Below, one piece after another: positions 13,995 through 20,047 of a DNA stretch of 22,429 nt (its first letter is position 1; every line of letters starts with the position of its first letter). The DNA comes from a virus. A program made the translations under genes and the position numbers. The stretch lies in IMG/VR virus record IMGVR_UViG_3300009159_000354, positions 1-22,429 of that record; one strand, written 5' to 3'. The notes beneath the pieces were generated by a model. That model was not told the origin of the DNA and did not search any database. It saw only the letters and a list, made by a program, of their open reading frames with translations.

Positions 13995-15814
13995 TTCGCT
14001 TGGTCCCATGAATCTCCGATTTTGGCCTCCGCCAGGGGTGGAACGGCATCAAGCCACTCTGCCTCAGCATCCTGCATGATGGCGGCCAGCTGCTCGGCCC
14101 AGTGCTCGGCATGATCCTCCCGCACCAACAAGATCACCTCGTCATGCACCACGCCAGCTAGACGCACGATGTCTTCCCCGTCTGCGTGGAGTGGCTCCCA
14201 CAGTTTGCCAAGGGTCCGTTTGAGAACAGCTGCGCCAGCACCCTGGATCGGTGTGTTGCAGCGCGTGGTGAGCTTGTTGTTCTCGCCAGGAAGAAACCGC
14301 CGGAACCCCGAGCGGCGAATGTAGATGGGTGCAAGGCCCGAAGACGCATCAGCAGCCCGAGCATTCTCCCGCTGCCACCTGCTGATCCCCTTGTAAGCAG
14401 CGTGGAACTTTTCCCGAATCTCCGCAGCCTCAGCCAAATCCATTTGGATTCCCATCGCGGCAGCGTAATTCCGCAATCCTTTAGCTCCCGACCCATACAG
14501 CAAACCAAAGTTTGCCGACTTAGCAATTTGTCGCTGGTCCTTGGTGACATCTGCCTCTTCAACGCCATAGATCTGCATCGCCGTCAGTGTGTGCAAGTCC
14601 GTCCCTTCCTGGAACGCCTGGATCATCAGCGCATCGTTGGCCTCGGCTGCAGCCAGCCTCAGCTCCATCTGCGCGTAGTCCGCAACCACCAGTTTGAATC
14701 CCTCTGGCGCCTGAACGCAGGCCCGAAACCTTACGTCTCTTGGTATTTGCTGGAGGTTGGGCGACATGCAGGACATACGGCCCGTATCAGCGCCAAGTTG
14801 CATGTAACTGGCCTTGATAAAGCCATCATCTGTAACATTTTTAAACAAAGTTTCAGCCATCTGGCGCCGCTTCTCCAGTCGCTTCCACTTCAAGTACTCC
14901 GCAATAACCGGGTGGTTTCCGATGTACTCCTGAAGCGCCAACTTGCTGGAACTCGGCTTACCAGATTTCTGATCAATCGGTGGCTCACCCAACAACGCAG
15001 TGAACTTCTTCAACAACTGAACTGGACTATTTAAGTTGAAAAACTCTTTAGTGCCAGCACGTTCGGCATCCTCTTTTTTATAGAGGATAGTGTTGTGTTC
15101 AGGATCCCTGGGTAACTTGTGATCGTCAGGTAAAGCAGCATCAAAGTTAGCGATAAAAGCTTCTCCAGCCTCAAAGTGGTCATCATCAAGATCGTCGATA
15201 AGTTTGTCGAGCAGTTGCTTGTTAAAGGGAAGGCCCGTTCGGTTTAGTAGGGCCATGGACCGGAGTGCCCGACACTCCAGATCCCAAGCCCTATGCAGGT
15301 TACCCTCAGCCATCCGCTGGTTGATAGGACCATCCAGCTGGATCAACAACTCGGCATCGTAGGCGGCATAGTCCAGTTGCTCAGCGGTTAAATCGCCAGA
15401 CCAGTCGCTCTTCTGCTGCTCCTTGGAAACGTCCAGCTTCAAGTATCGCTTGACCACATGGGCCAAGCCATGCTTGAGGTTGGGCATCCCGTTGGTCAAG
15501 ATGCGACTAGCCAGCATGGTGCAGCGAATGGTACCTACGGGGTGGATACCATGCACCTGAAGCCATCCGATGTCAAACGCAGCATTGTGCGCCAGCCAAA
15601 ACCGCTGTTGGTTGAACAGATCCAGCAACACATTCCAGCCATCGTCATCTAAATCCCAGCAATCAACAATCACCGGTGTCCTATCAAGTGCTGCAAACTG
15701 CAGCAACCGTAGACCCCCAGGTGTGGGCTGAAGGCCAGTGGTTTCACAGTCAAATGCAATCGTGGTTGCATTCTGCATCGAGGCAACATGCTCGATGCCC
15801 ATTAAGTAGTTCAT
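13991..15814 (-). CDS. polA-like: DNA polymerase, family A, with 3'-5' exonuclease
   Basis: A 607-residue replicative polymerase. The exonuclease half shows Exo I (FDCETTGL, D22/E24), Exo II (HNAAFDIGW, N77/D81) and Exo III (YAAYD, Y149/D153). The polymerase half shows motif A (VVADYAQMELR, D379), motif B with R428-K432-F436-Y440 (RQIAKSANFGLLYG) and motif C (HDE at 557-559). There is no 5'-3' exonuclease domain, as in T7 and many other phage enzymes. F436 matches Phe762 of E. coli Pol I; this position is Phe or Tyr in many virulent phages and often Leu in temperate ones. It sits 3 nt after a small gene and overlaps the next by 4 nt. A second in-frame ATG at residue 5 is a possible start. Confidence 0.96.
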   Translation of the reverse strand: MNYLMGIEHVASMQNATTIAFDCETTGLQPTPGGLRLLQFAALDRTPVIVDCWDLDDDGWNVLLDLFNQQRFWLAHNAAFDIGWLQVHGIHPVGTIRCTMLASRILTNGMPNLKHGLAHVVKRYLKLDVSKEQQKSDWSGDLTAEQLDYAAYDAELLIQLDGPINQRMAEGNLHRAWDLECRALRSMALLNRTGLPFNKQLLDKLIDDLDDDHFEAGEAFIANFDAALPDDHKLPRDPEHNTILYKKEDAERAGTKEFFNLNSPVQLLKKFTALLGEPPIDQKSGKPSSSKLALQEYIGNHPVIAEYLKWKRLEKRRQMAETLFKNVTDDGFIKASYMQLGADTGRMSCMSPNLQQIPRDVRFRACVQAPEGFKLVVADYAQMELRLAAAEANDALMIQAFQEGTDLHTLTAMQIYGVEEADVTKDQRQIAKSANFGLLYGSGAKGLRNYAAAMGIQMDLAEAAEIREKFHAAYKGISRWQRENARAADASSGLAPIYIRRSGFRRFLPGENNKLTTRCNTPIQGAGAAVLKRTLGKLWEPLHADGEDIVRLAGVVHDEVILLVREDHAEHWAEQLAAIMQDAEAEWLDAVPPLAEAKIGDSWDQAK

Positions 15815-15817
15815 GGA

Positions 15818-16093
15818 TCAGGAGTGCATTGCTTGGTGTTGAGCCCATGCACCACTGTGCATCTCAGCCATGGTGACACCAGGCTCTTCCGCGTACTGGG
15901 GCGTAGGATCGTATTCAATGTCGTCGATAGCTGCCTGGAGCAGCGGGAGCATTTCATCCTCCAGCAACATCAAAAGGCTGGGAGGCATGTGGGCATCCAT
16001 CATGTGACGGCTGGCGTCACGCTTGACAATCACCTCCAGCTTGCACTGGAACTCTGCAATAAGCTTGGAGGCTTGGTCAAAGTCATTGATCAT
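15818..16093 (-). CDS. 91-residue acidic protein upstream of the polymerase
   Basis: A helical acidic protein (MINDFDQASKLIAEFQCKLE) with Met-rich segments (HMMDAHMPPSLLMLLEDEML). It has no catalytic or zinc motif. It is followed by the polymerase after 3 nt, so co-translation is likely and a polymerase accessory role is possible. I do not recognise the family. It starts after a 59-nt gap that holds the shared CATGTAGTACAGTA motif. Confidence 0.68.
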   Translation of the reverse strand: MINDFDQASKLIAEFQCKLEVIVKRDASRHMMDAHMPPSLLMLLEDEMLPLLQAAIDDIEYDPTPQYAEEPGVTMAEMHSGAWAQHQAMHS

Positions 16094-16152
16094 GGTGTGG
16101 CCTGTGTGGGGCGAACTCGATTACTGTACTACATGGGCAAGGGCACCGTGGC

Positions 16153-16458
16153 TCATGGTGCAATGGAGTTGCAGTAGTCAGCCTTAACGCTATCCAGCTC
16201 AGACTCCAAGCAGAGTCGCATCTGGGCATGAAGGGTCGGCGACTCCAGATGGTCCCACTGAACTCGAACGTAAGGAGTTTTTCTGCCTGTGCGGGTGGTT
16301 TGATACACGTAACCGAGAACAGTTCCCAAGCGTTGTGTACGGTACTGGGCAATCCGGTCGTTAGTTGCTTTGTTGTTGACTTGGATGTAGCTTGCCTTAG
16401 GTTTTTCGGCAACCCGATCACCTTCACAAAACTTGACAACCGGAACTGATTTAGACAT
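16153..16458 (-). CDS. Small KOW/SH3-like protein, conserved in cyanophages
   Basis: A 101-residue protein (MSKSVPVVKFCEGDRVAEKP, then QRLGTVLGYVYQTT, then YVRVQWDHLESPTLHAQMRL). The GDRVAEKP start, RxGTV turn and later VxVQWD strand fit a small SH3/KOW-like beta barrel, and I recall the same pattern in T4-like and other cyanophages. Its function is unknown. The start overlaps the upstream stop by 8 nt (ATGTCTAA). Such domains usually bind nucleic acid or protein, so a role in replication or transcription is possible. Confidence 0.78.
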   Translation of the reverse strand: MSKSVPVVKFCEGDRVAEKPKASYIQVNNKATNDRIAQYRTQRLGTVLGYVYQTTRTGRKTPYVRVQWDHLESPTLHAQMRLCLESELDSVKADYCNSIAP

Positions 16459-16795
16459 GGGTCCACGCTTTGCGATTGATGATTCTAGAAATAACAGTCG
16501 GGCTGACCCCGAATATCTTTACAAGTTCTACTTGTTTTGTTCCTTTTTGATACATATATCTAAGCCTTATTACATCAGCTTCAGTTAGTACTGATTGATG
16601 ATTTTCAGATCCAATTTGCTTGGGACCTGTTTTAGACCCTACCTTTGGACCTGGCTTAAACACTGCATATGTTTCTCTTGTTGTGTAGCGTGCTGTGCAG
16701 TCTAAACACCTACAGTAACGCAATGTTACTGTTGAATGTTTGTAATCAGTGCATGTAACACGGGTGTTACGACTGTTGCATGTGCGACATCTCAT
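16451..16795 (-). CDS. Zinc ribbon plus HTH protein (candidate regulator)
   Basis: The frame continues to 16903, but the ATG at 16795 overlaps the upstream stop by 4 nt (ATGA) and begins with the zinc ribbon, giving 114 residues. C3-x-x-C6 and C30-x-x-C33 (MRCRTC and RCLDC) resemble the NrdR-type ribbon with TARYTTRETY after the last pair. Residues about 70-114 (LTEADVIRLRYMYQKGT, then VSPTVISRIINRKAWTHV) form a helix-turn-helix like that found at the end of many phage HNH proteins, but no nuclease is present. The gene is about 39% GC by hand count, against about 60% in the next gene, which suggests recent acquisition. A transcription regulator is the most likely role. Confidence 0.75.
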   Translation of the reverse strand: MRCRTCNSRNTRVTCTDYKHSTVTLRYCRCLDCTARYTTRETYAVFKPGPKVGSKTGPKQIGSENHQSVLTEADVIRLRYMYQKGTKQVELVKIFGVSPTVISRIINRKAWTHV

Positions 16796-17001
16796 TGCCC
16801 CTCCAGTTCGGCGGCGATGGCGAGGAGTTTTAGGTGATCTTGCACACACTCCATCATTGGCGCAGCAGCTCGCAGGGCGGCGGCCATCCCGGCCTTGTGG
16901 CAAAACTTGTAGTACTTGCCATTGTCTTCTTCGTCGGGCGTCCAGGACAAATCCCTGTAGGCGCAGAGCACTGCCTGCGCGGCGGGGGAGAGGTTAGTCA
17001 T
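16792..17001 (-). CDS. 69-residue small protein (MTNLSPAAQAVLCAYRDL)
   Basis: A short protein with a helical N-terminus (AAQAVLCAYRDLSW), a charged loop (DEEDNGKYYKFC) and a second helix (AALRAAAPMM, ending AAELEGQ). I recall MTN-SPAAQAV proteins as a common type in cyanophages, often unnamed. It overlaps the previous gene by 8 nt and the next by 4 nt. Function unknown. Confidence 0.72.
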   Translation of the reverse strand: MTNLSPAAQAVLCAYRDLSWTPDEEDNGKYYKFCHKAGMAAALRAAAPMMECVQDHLKLLAIAAELEGQ

Positions 17002-17326
17002 TGGGCAACGCCTCCAGTGCGCGACGGATGGAATCGAAGTCGCTCGGGCAGGGCGTGGCCCCGTGCTCGATGTCTGCCAAGCAGTTCAGCGCCTGCTCCT
17101 TCAAGCTCGGCGGCTTGGGGCGGCGGGCAACGCGGAGCTTGTCGGCTGTTTCGATGTCCGTCCAATCACGAACAAACCATTCACAACACGCCTCCAGCTC
17201 CTGGTCGGCGCCCCAGCGGGCGGCTTGGGTGGCGAGTATCTGAGCAGCATCACTGCGAGATTTACCATGGCCGTCCCACAGCTGCACCAACTCAGGCGGT
17301 GGGGTGATTGGATGTTGGTTAGTCAT
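16994..17326 (-). CDS. 110-residue conserved cyanophage-type protein
   Basis: The protein begins MTNQHPITPPPELVQLWDGH and has a typical WGADQELEACCEWF segment and RRPKPPSLKEQAL followed by SIRRALEALPND. The same order of motifs is familiar to me from many Synechococcus phage genomes, where it is a hypothetical protein. It has no catalytic motif; the two Cys (ACCEW) are adjacent and are not a zinc site. It begins after a 25-bp AT-rich gap. Function unknown; the neighbours suggest early or replication-phase expression. Confidence 0.8.
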   Translation of the reverse strand: MTNQHPITPPPELVQLWDGHGKSRSDAAQILATQAARWGADQELEACCEWFVRDWTDIETADKLRVARRPKPPSLKEQALNCLADIEHGATPCPSDFDSIRRALEALPND

Positions 17327-17351
17327 TTGCTATTTGCGAATTGCGTAGTGT

Positions 17352-17624
17352 TTACTGATCAGTGTTTAAACGGTTAGCAACAAGTTGGGCGTAACCAGCA
17401 ATGTCATGCCACGAGTCTGCATAGTCTGGATCACCATTTAGGATCCGCCCAATCTTGTGGCAGATCATATCCAGTGCTTCCTGCTGATCAAACTCCAGCT
17501 TTTTACCGCGTGTTATTGCATACTGAGCAATAATGCCTTTTAGCTCACACGTAATTTCTGCGTGGCCCATGAAATCACCGTAACGTGATCCACGTTCATC
17601 AAGTGTTGCCTGAATGTCGTTCAT
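17352..17624 (-). CDS. DUF6378-like protein
   Basis: The frame is open to 17741, but the ATG at 17624 overlaps the dCTP deaminase stop by 4 nt (ATGA) and begins MNDIQATLDERGSRYGDFMG, giving 90 residues. The ERGSRYGDF start, then a helical part ending in MICHKIGRILNGDPDYADSW and HDIAGYAQLV, fits DUF6378. I recall such proteins in many phages near nucleotide-metabolism genes. Conserved His and Asp residues in CHK and DSWHDIAGY recall all-alpha nucleotide hydrolases, but this is only a resemblance. Coupling to dcd suggests shared dNTP handling. Confidence 0.78.
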   Translation of the reverse strand: MNDIQATLDERGSRYGDFMGHAEITCELKGIIAQYAITRGKKLEFDQQEALDMICHKIGRILNGDPDYADSWHDIAGYAQLVANRLNTDQ

Positions 17625-18133
17625 GTTTTGGAAGCGGTAACGGTTGGGTCGTTGTTGTAGTGGCCAGTAACTGAATAATCTTGAGCTGGAGTCTGCGACA
17701 TGCGATGGAATACAATCTGCCCAATACGCATCCCAGGCCAAATAGCAACAGGGTGCATAGAACGTGCATTTTGTAACTCCAACGTAAGTTTCGATCCCCT
17801 CCAGCCAGGATCACAATAACCAGCCATCAAGTGCTCAATGCCTGATCTTGCCCTGGAACTCTTAAGTGCAAACTGCCCTGCGATATTTGTAGGCAGGTAG
17901 AACGTTTCTTCCGTACAAGCCAACACAAATTCGTGAGGCTGTAAGTAGAAAGGTTCCGACTCAGTGTGACCACCGATGTCAATCGGGATCATGGCGGGCC
18001 ATTCAGCCACCTCAACCAGTAAGTCGCAACCAAGTCTCACATCGAGACTGGCCGGATTGACAAGGGCTGGATCGTAGGGAGTCACAAGGCCCTGCTCACA
18101 CAGGGCCCGGATCTCTGTATCACAGAGAATCAT
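17621..18133 (-). CDS. dcd: dCTP deaminase (Dcd-like; possibly also dUTPase)
   Basis: A 170-residue enzyme that converts dCTP to dUTP, feeding dTMP synthesis. NPASLDVRLG (26-35) is the family N-terminal signature, KSSRAR (91-96) the phosphate-binding loop, and TLELQN (with E119 as candidate catalytic Glu) the active-site strand; WPGMRIGQIVF (132-142) is the conserved C-terminal motif. Residues 104-111 read AGYCDPGW; the AG-aromatic step there resembles the AGF and AGW of bifunctional Dcd-Dut enzymes (M. tuberculosis and M. jannaschii, from memory), not the AHR of E. coli Dcd. It may therefore yield dUMP directly; this is inference. It overlaps both neighbours by 4 nt. Length is slightly below the usual 190. 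Confidence 0.92.
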   Translation of the reverse strand: MILCDTEIRALCEQGLVTPYDPALVNPASLDVRLGCDLLVEVAEWPAMIPIDIGGHTESEPFYLQPHEFVLACTEETFYLPTNIAGQFALKSSRARSGIEHLMAGYCDPGWRGSKLTLELQNARSMHPVAIWPGMRIGQIVFHRMSQTPAQDYSVTGHYNNDPTVTASKT

Positions 18134-18507
18134 GCGGCAACCGACTGGAGTTGAACGTGGTTCCAGGTCTTGCCGTACTTGATGGCATTGATGGTGGTCA
18201 CATGCACCTTGTAATCCCGGCAGATGATCGCAGCCCGCTCACCAGCAGCAAGCCGCCGCTTGATCTCCAGCACCTTGCTTTCAGTCAGCAGTGCCCTTGC
18301 ATGGCGCTTGGACTTACGAGTCTTAACTTGAGACTGAACTGGAGCTTTTTCTTGGGGCGTCAGTACAGAAGGCGTGATCGCTGTCTCGTCCATGTGAACA
18401 GTCTGGGCACCACCAATAATGAAAGTGATGTTGTCCATGGCAGCAGCAATCTCAGTCACATAAGACGTGAGTTGATGTGTTTCGCGGTCAGAAAGAAGAG
18501 TGATCAT
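18130..18507 (-). CDS. HTH protein with HNH-type C-terminal helix-turn-helix
   Basis: A 125-residue protein. The first 65 residues have a helical segment and a low-complexity linker. Residues about 62-70 are basic (KTRKSKRHAR). Residues 74-118 (LLTESKVLEIKRRLAAGE, then YKVHVTTINAIKYGKTWNHV) form a helix-turn-helix ending in W-N-HV, closely parallel to that of the zinc ribbon protein at 16451-16795 (LTEADV to WTHV). This HTH type is common at the C-terminus of phage HNH nucleases, but no HNH motif is present. It overlaps the deaminase gene by 4 nt. A DNA-binding regulator or a decayed homing nuclease are both possible. Confidence 0.75.
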   Translation of the reverse strand: MITLLSDRETHQLTSYVTEIAAAMDNITFIIGGAQTVHMDETAITPSVLTPQEKAPVQSQVKTRKSKRHARALLTESKVLEIKRRLAAGERAAIICRDYKVHVTTINAIKYGKTWNHVQLQSVAA

Positions 18508-18543
18508 GTCAAAAAAGTTGGTTGGTACGTTGACGAGAAGCAG

Positions 18544-18804
18544 CTATGGGCTGTTCTTCTCGATCTGGATCGCAGACTGGAAGTAGCTCGCCACCTTCAT
18601 ACGGTAGAAAATTTGCCCAGCCTCCTTGGACTGGCGATCATCGAGATTGGCATAATCATGTCGAGCATCATTCAGCGCGGTAAGTGTTTCGATGTTTAGC
18701 GTCTCCAGATCCACATCAGAGATGTCTTTGATGTCTTCCAGTGAAAAAGTCTTGCCAAGCAAGAACGATCTGAAGAATGGAGCGTTAGTTGGCGTTTGGG
18801 TCAT
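18544..18804 (-). CDS. 86-residue hypothetical protein
   Basis: An acidic, probably helical protein (MTQTPTNAPFFRSFLLGKTF, then LEDIKDISDVDLETLNIETL). The second half (AGQIFYRMKVASYFQSAIQ) is a long helix. No motif is recognised. It overlaps the previous leftward gene by 20 nt and is followed by a 36-nt gap before the HTH gene. It looks like a small adaptor or phage-specific inhibitor by size, but this cannot be shown from sequence. Confidence 0.68.
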   Translation of the reverse strand: MTQTPTNAPFFRSFLLGKTFSLEDIKDISDVDLETLNIETLTALNDARHDYANLDDRQSKEAGQIFYRMKVASYFQSAIQIEKNSP

Positions 18805-19120
18805 TGAAACTTGGATCCTGGGCTTTGAGGTCTAACAGAGTGGAGCTTGGAAGGCTGAGGATTTCGTGGATCACAAGCCGGGCCAGCTTCTGGCTATCCA
18901 CAGTATCAGCAAGTTCGAGCTTGGCAATGATCTTGTGGAAAAGCTGGGTAAGGGTTGTAGGTCTGACCCAGCTTGTGTCGGATGGAATCGGCTCGGTGCC
19001 GTATTCCCAGTCGTCGTAGTCGTCAGAGTTCCGAAGGTTTCTGGCGTTAGACGTCCCAATCCGACGTGTCCACCAGCTCCCAGTTGTCGATGCGTTCTGC
19101 GAACAGTTGTTTGAGTCCAT
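18785..19120 (-). CDS. 111-residue hypothetical protein with a 74-nt overlap at its start
   Basis: The only ATG available (19120) gives 111 residues and a 74-nt overlap with the upstream gene's end. The part after the overlap (DDYDDWEYGTEPIPSDTSWV, then TQLFHKIIAKLELADTVDSQ) looks natural, with an acidic start and a helical C-terminus. No ATG, GTG or TTG lies in frame between 19047 and the acidic segment. If a rare ATT start at 19060 were used, the protein would have 91 residues and start just before the upstream stop. No family recognised. Confidence 0.6.
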   Translation of the reverse strand: MDSNNCSQNASTTGSWWTRRIGTSNARNLRNSDDYDDWEYGTEPIPSDTSWVRPTTLTQLFHKIIAKLELADTVDSQKLARLVIHEILSLPSSTLLDLKAQDPSFNDPNAN

Positions 19121-19310
19121 CGTCAGTTGCTGGAATCAGCTCCTCACCAGAAAAGTAGAAGGAGCCTCGGCACAGGGCAGGACAATACTCCTCTGGGTCA
19201 TCGTGGCTCTGAGGGTTAGCAATGGCCGCGTCCTCGACAATAGCCTGCACCACGCAGAGATCGTCATCGGTAAACGTAACGTCGTAGATCTCAAGGATGT
19301 CGAGGTTCAT
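19047..19310 (-). CDS. 87-residue acidic protein
   Basis: A strongly acidic protein (MNLDILEIYDVTFTDDDLCV, then EEYCPALCRGSFYFSGEELI, ending WELVDTSDWDV). The balance of strand and helix suggests a small alpha/beta fold; C50 and C54 might bind metal or pair. It overlaps the previous leftward gene by 4 nt (ATGA). High negative charge is common in phage proteins that mimic DNA or inhibit host factors, but that is only a possibility here. Family not recognised. Confidence 0.7.
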   Translation of the reverse strand: MNLDILEIYDVTFTDDDLCVVQAIVEDAAIANPQSHDDPEEYCPALCRGSFYFSGEELIPATDDGLKQLFAERIDNWELVDTSDWDV

Positions 19311-19546
19311 TTGGCAAGTTCCTTGGTGGTGTTGGTGGATCCCAGGCTGTCCATGTAAACGTCCCAGGACATCTTCAGGAACTGCTCAAGCTCCTGTAGG
19401 TGCTGGAGGCTGTGACGGTCATAGCTGCAGTTAAGGCCGAGCTGCTCCAGGTCATTGATGCGCTGCTGGAACACCAGAGCGGAGTAGCGAACAGCAAAGT
19501 ACCAGGGGCTGAGGTTTTCGTTGGCCAATTCAGTGTGGGTAAGCAT
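19307..19546 (-). CDS. 79-residue helical protein after the structured gap
   Basis: The frame is open to 19654, but the upstream 36 codons lie in the structured intergenic region and look unconserved. The ATG at 19546 (MLTHTELANENLSPWYFAVR) gives a clean helical protein (LVFQQRINDLEQLGLNC, then HLQELEQFLKMSWDVYM). It overlaps the next gene by 4 nt. No known motif. It is the first gene after the gap at 19547-19720 and so heads a chain of overlapping leftward genes. Confidence 0.66.
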   Translation of the reverse strand: MLTHTELANENLSPWYFAVRYSALVFQQRINDLEQLGLNCSYDRHSLQHLQELEQFLKMSWDVYMDSLGSTNTTKELAK

Positions 19547-19720
19547 GTTATGTAGTAGAGGATTGAGGCAGGAAGCTTCCGCCTCCTGCACAGTAGTGTT
19601 ACACAACACCAGCGACCTGGCAAGTGTGCCAGTTGCAAAAGTACACAATCCCAAGCATGATCGCTGAAAAGGTTTGCAGCGCAGGCATTCTCAGCGATTC
19701 AATGAGCAACTTAAGAAGTT
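19547..19720. repeat. Structured intergenic region with four inverted repeats
   Basis: This 174-bp stretch has no convincing gene. It holds four inverted repeats in a row. At 19565-19585 there are 5-bp outer arms GAGGC/GCCTC around the GGAAGCTTCC palindrome with one bulged A. At 19596-19609 GTGTT and AACAC flank ACAC. At 19660-19698 ATCGCTGA and TCAGCGAT flank a 23-nt loop. At 19708-19727 AACTTAA and TTAAGTT flank GAAGTT and overlap the stop of the 19721-20047 gene. No T run follows any of them, so simple terminators are unlikely. Operator sites, a processed leader or a small RNA are possible. Confidence 0.6.
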
Positions 19721-20047
19721 TTAAGTTGTGGGCACCCCTAGCTGCTCTGGGGTGTAGGCGGTAAGGACGCAGACATCCGCACCCATCCGCAGGGCCTGCC
19801 CCACGGTGTAGTGAAAGATGTGCTCCACCTCATCGCACTCGTCGATCTGGAACTGATCCACCTCGACAGGCCGCCCAGCCCGGTACCAGGTCAACCGCAC
19901 GATGGAATGGATCTCGTCCGGCAGTGGTCCGGTGGTAAACCCCAGCGTGGGGCGCCGGGGCGATTTGGGCTGGGGCTTACGGGCCATGGGGAAAAGTAGC
20001 CACGCGGCTACACGCATCAGACCAAGGTAGAAGTTCGGCATCTTCAT
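19721..20047 (-). CDS. 108-residue hypothetical protein after the primase-helicase
   Basis: The ATG at 20047 overlaps the primase-helicase stop by 4 nt (ATGA), which favours it and gives a hydrophobic N-terminus (MKMPNFYLGLMRVAAWLLFP). A second ATG at 19987 (MARKPQPKSPRRPTLGFTTG) would remove that segment and give an 88-residue soluble protein. The core (SIVRLTWYRAGRPVEVDQFQ, then HYTVGQALRMGADVCVLTAY) looks like a compact alpha/beta domain that I recall as an unnamed cyanophage protein. The stop lies inside an inverted repeat. Function unknown. Confidence 0.72.
   Translation of the reverse strand: MKMPNFYLGLMRVAAWLLFPMARKPQPKSPRRPTLGFTTGPLPDEIHSIVRLTWYRAGRPVEVDQFQIDECDEVEHIFHYTVGQALRMGADVCVLTAYTPEQLGVPTT

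Noticed and set aside
13840-14112. Long N-terminal extension of the 71-residue gene
   Set aside because: The extension overlaps the polymerase C-terminus and the 52-residue gene and reads as Pro/Ser/Cys-rich shadow; the GTG at 13839 gives a GTGA junction.
14186-15034. Long rightward open frame (282 codons) across the polymerase region
   Set aside because: It lies fully antisense to the polymerase, which has all catalytic motifs; the product is Leu/Arg/Ser-rich with no recognisable domain.
16083-16466. Leftward frame of 127 codons overlapping the KOW/SH3-like gene
   Set aside because: It is in another frame over a better supported gene and has a random composition.
16834-17307. Rightward frame of 157 codons
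   Set aside because: Antisense to two overlapping leftward genes; biased composition from the high GC of the region.
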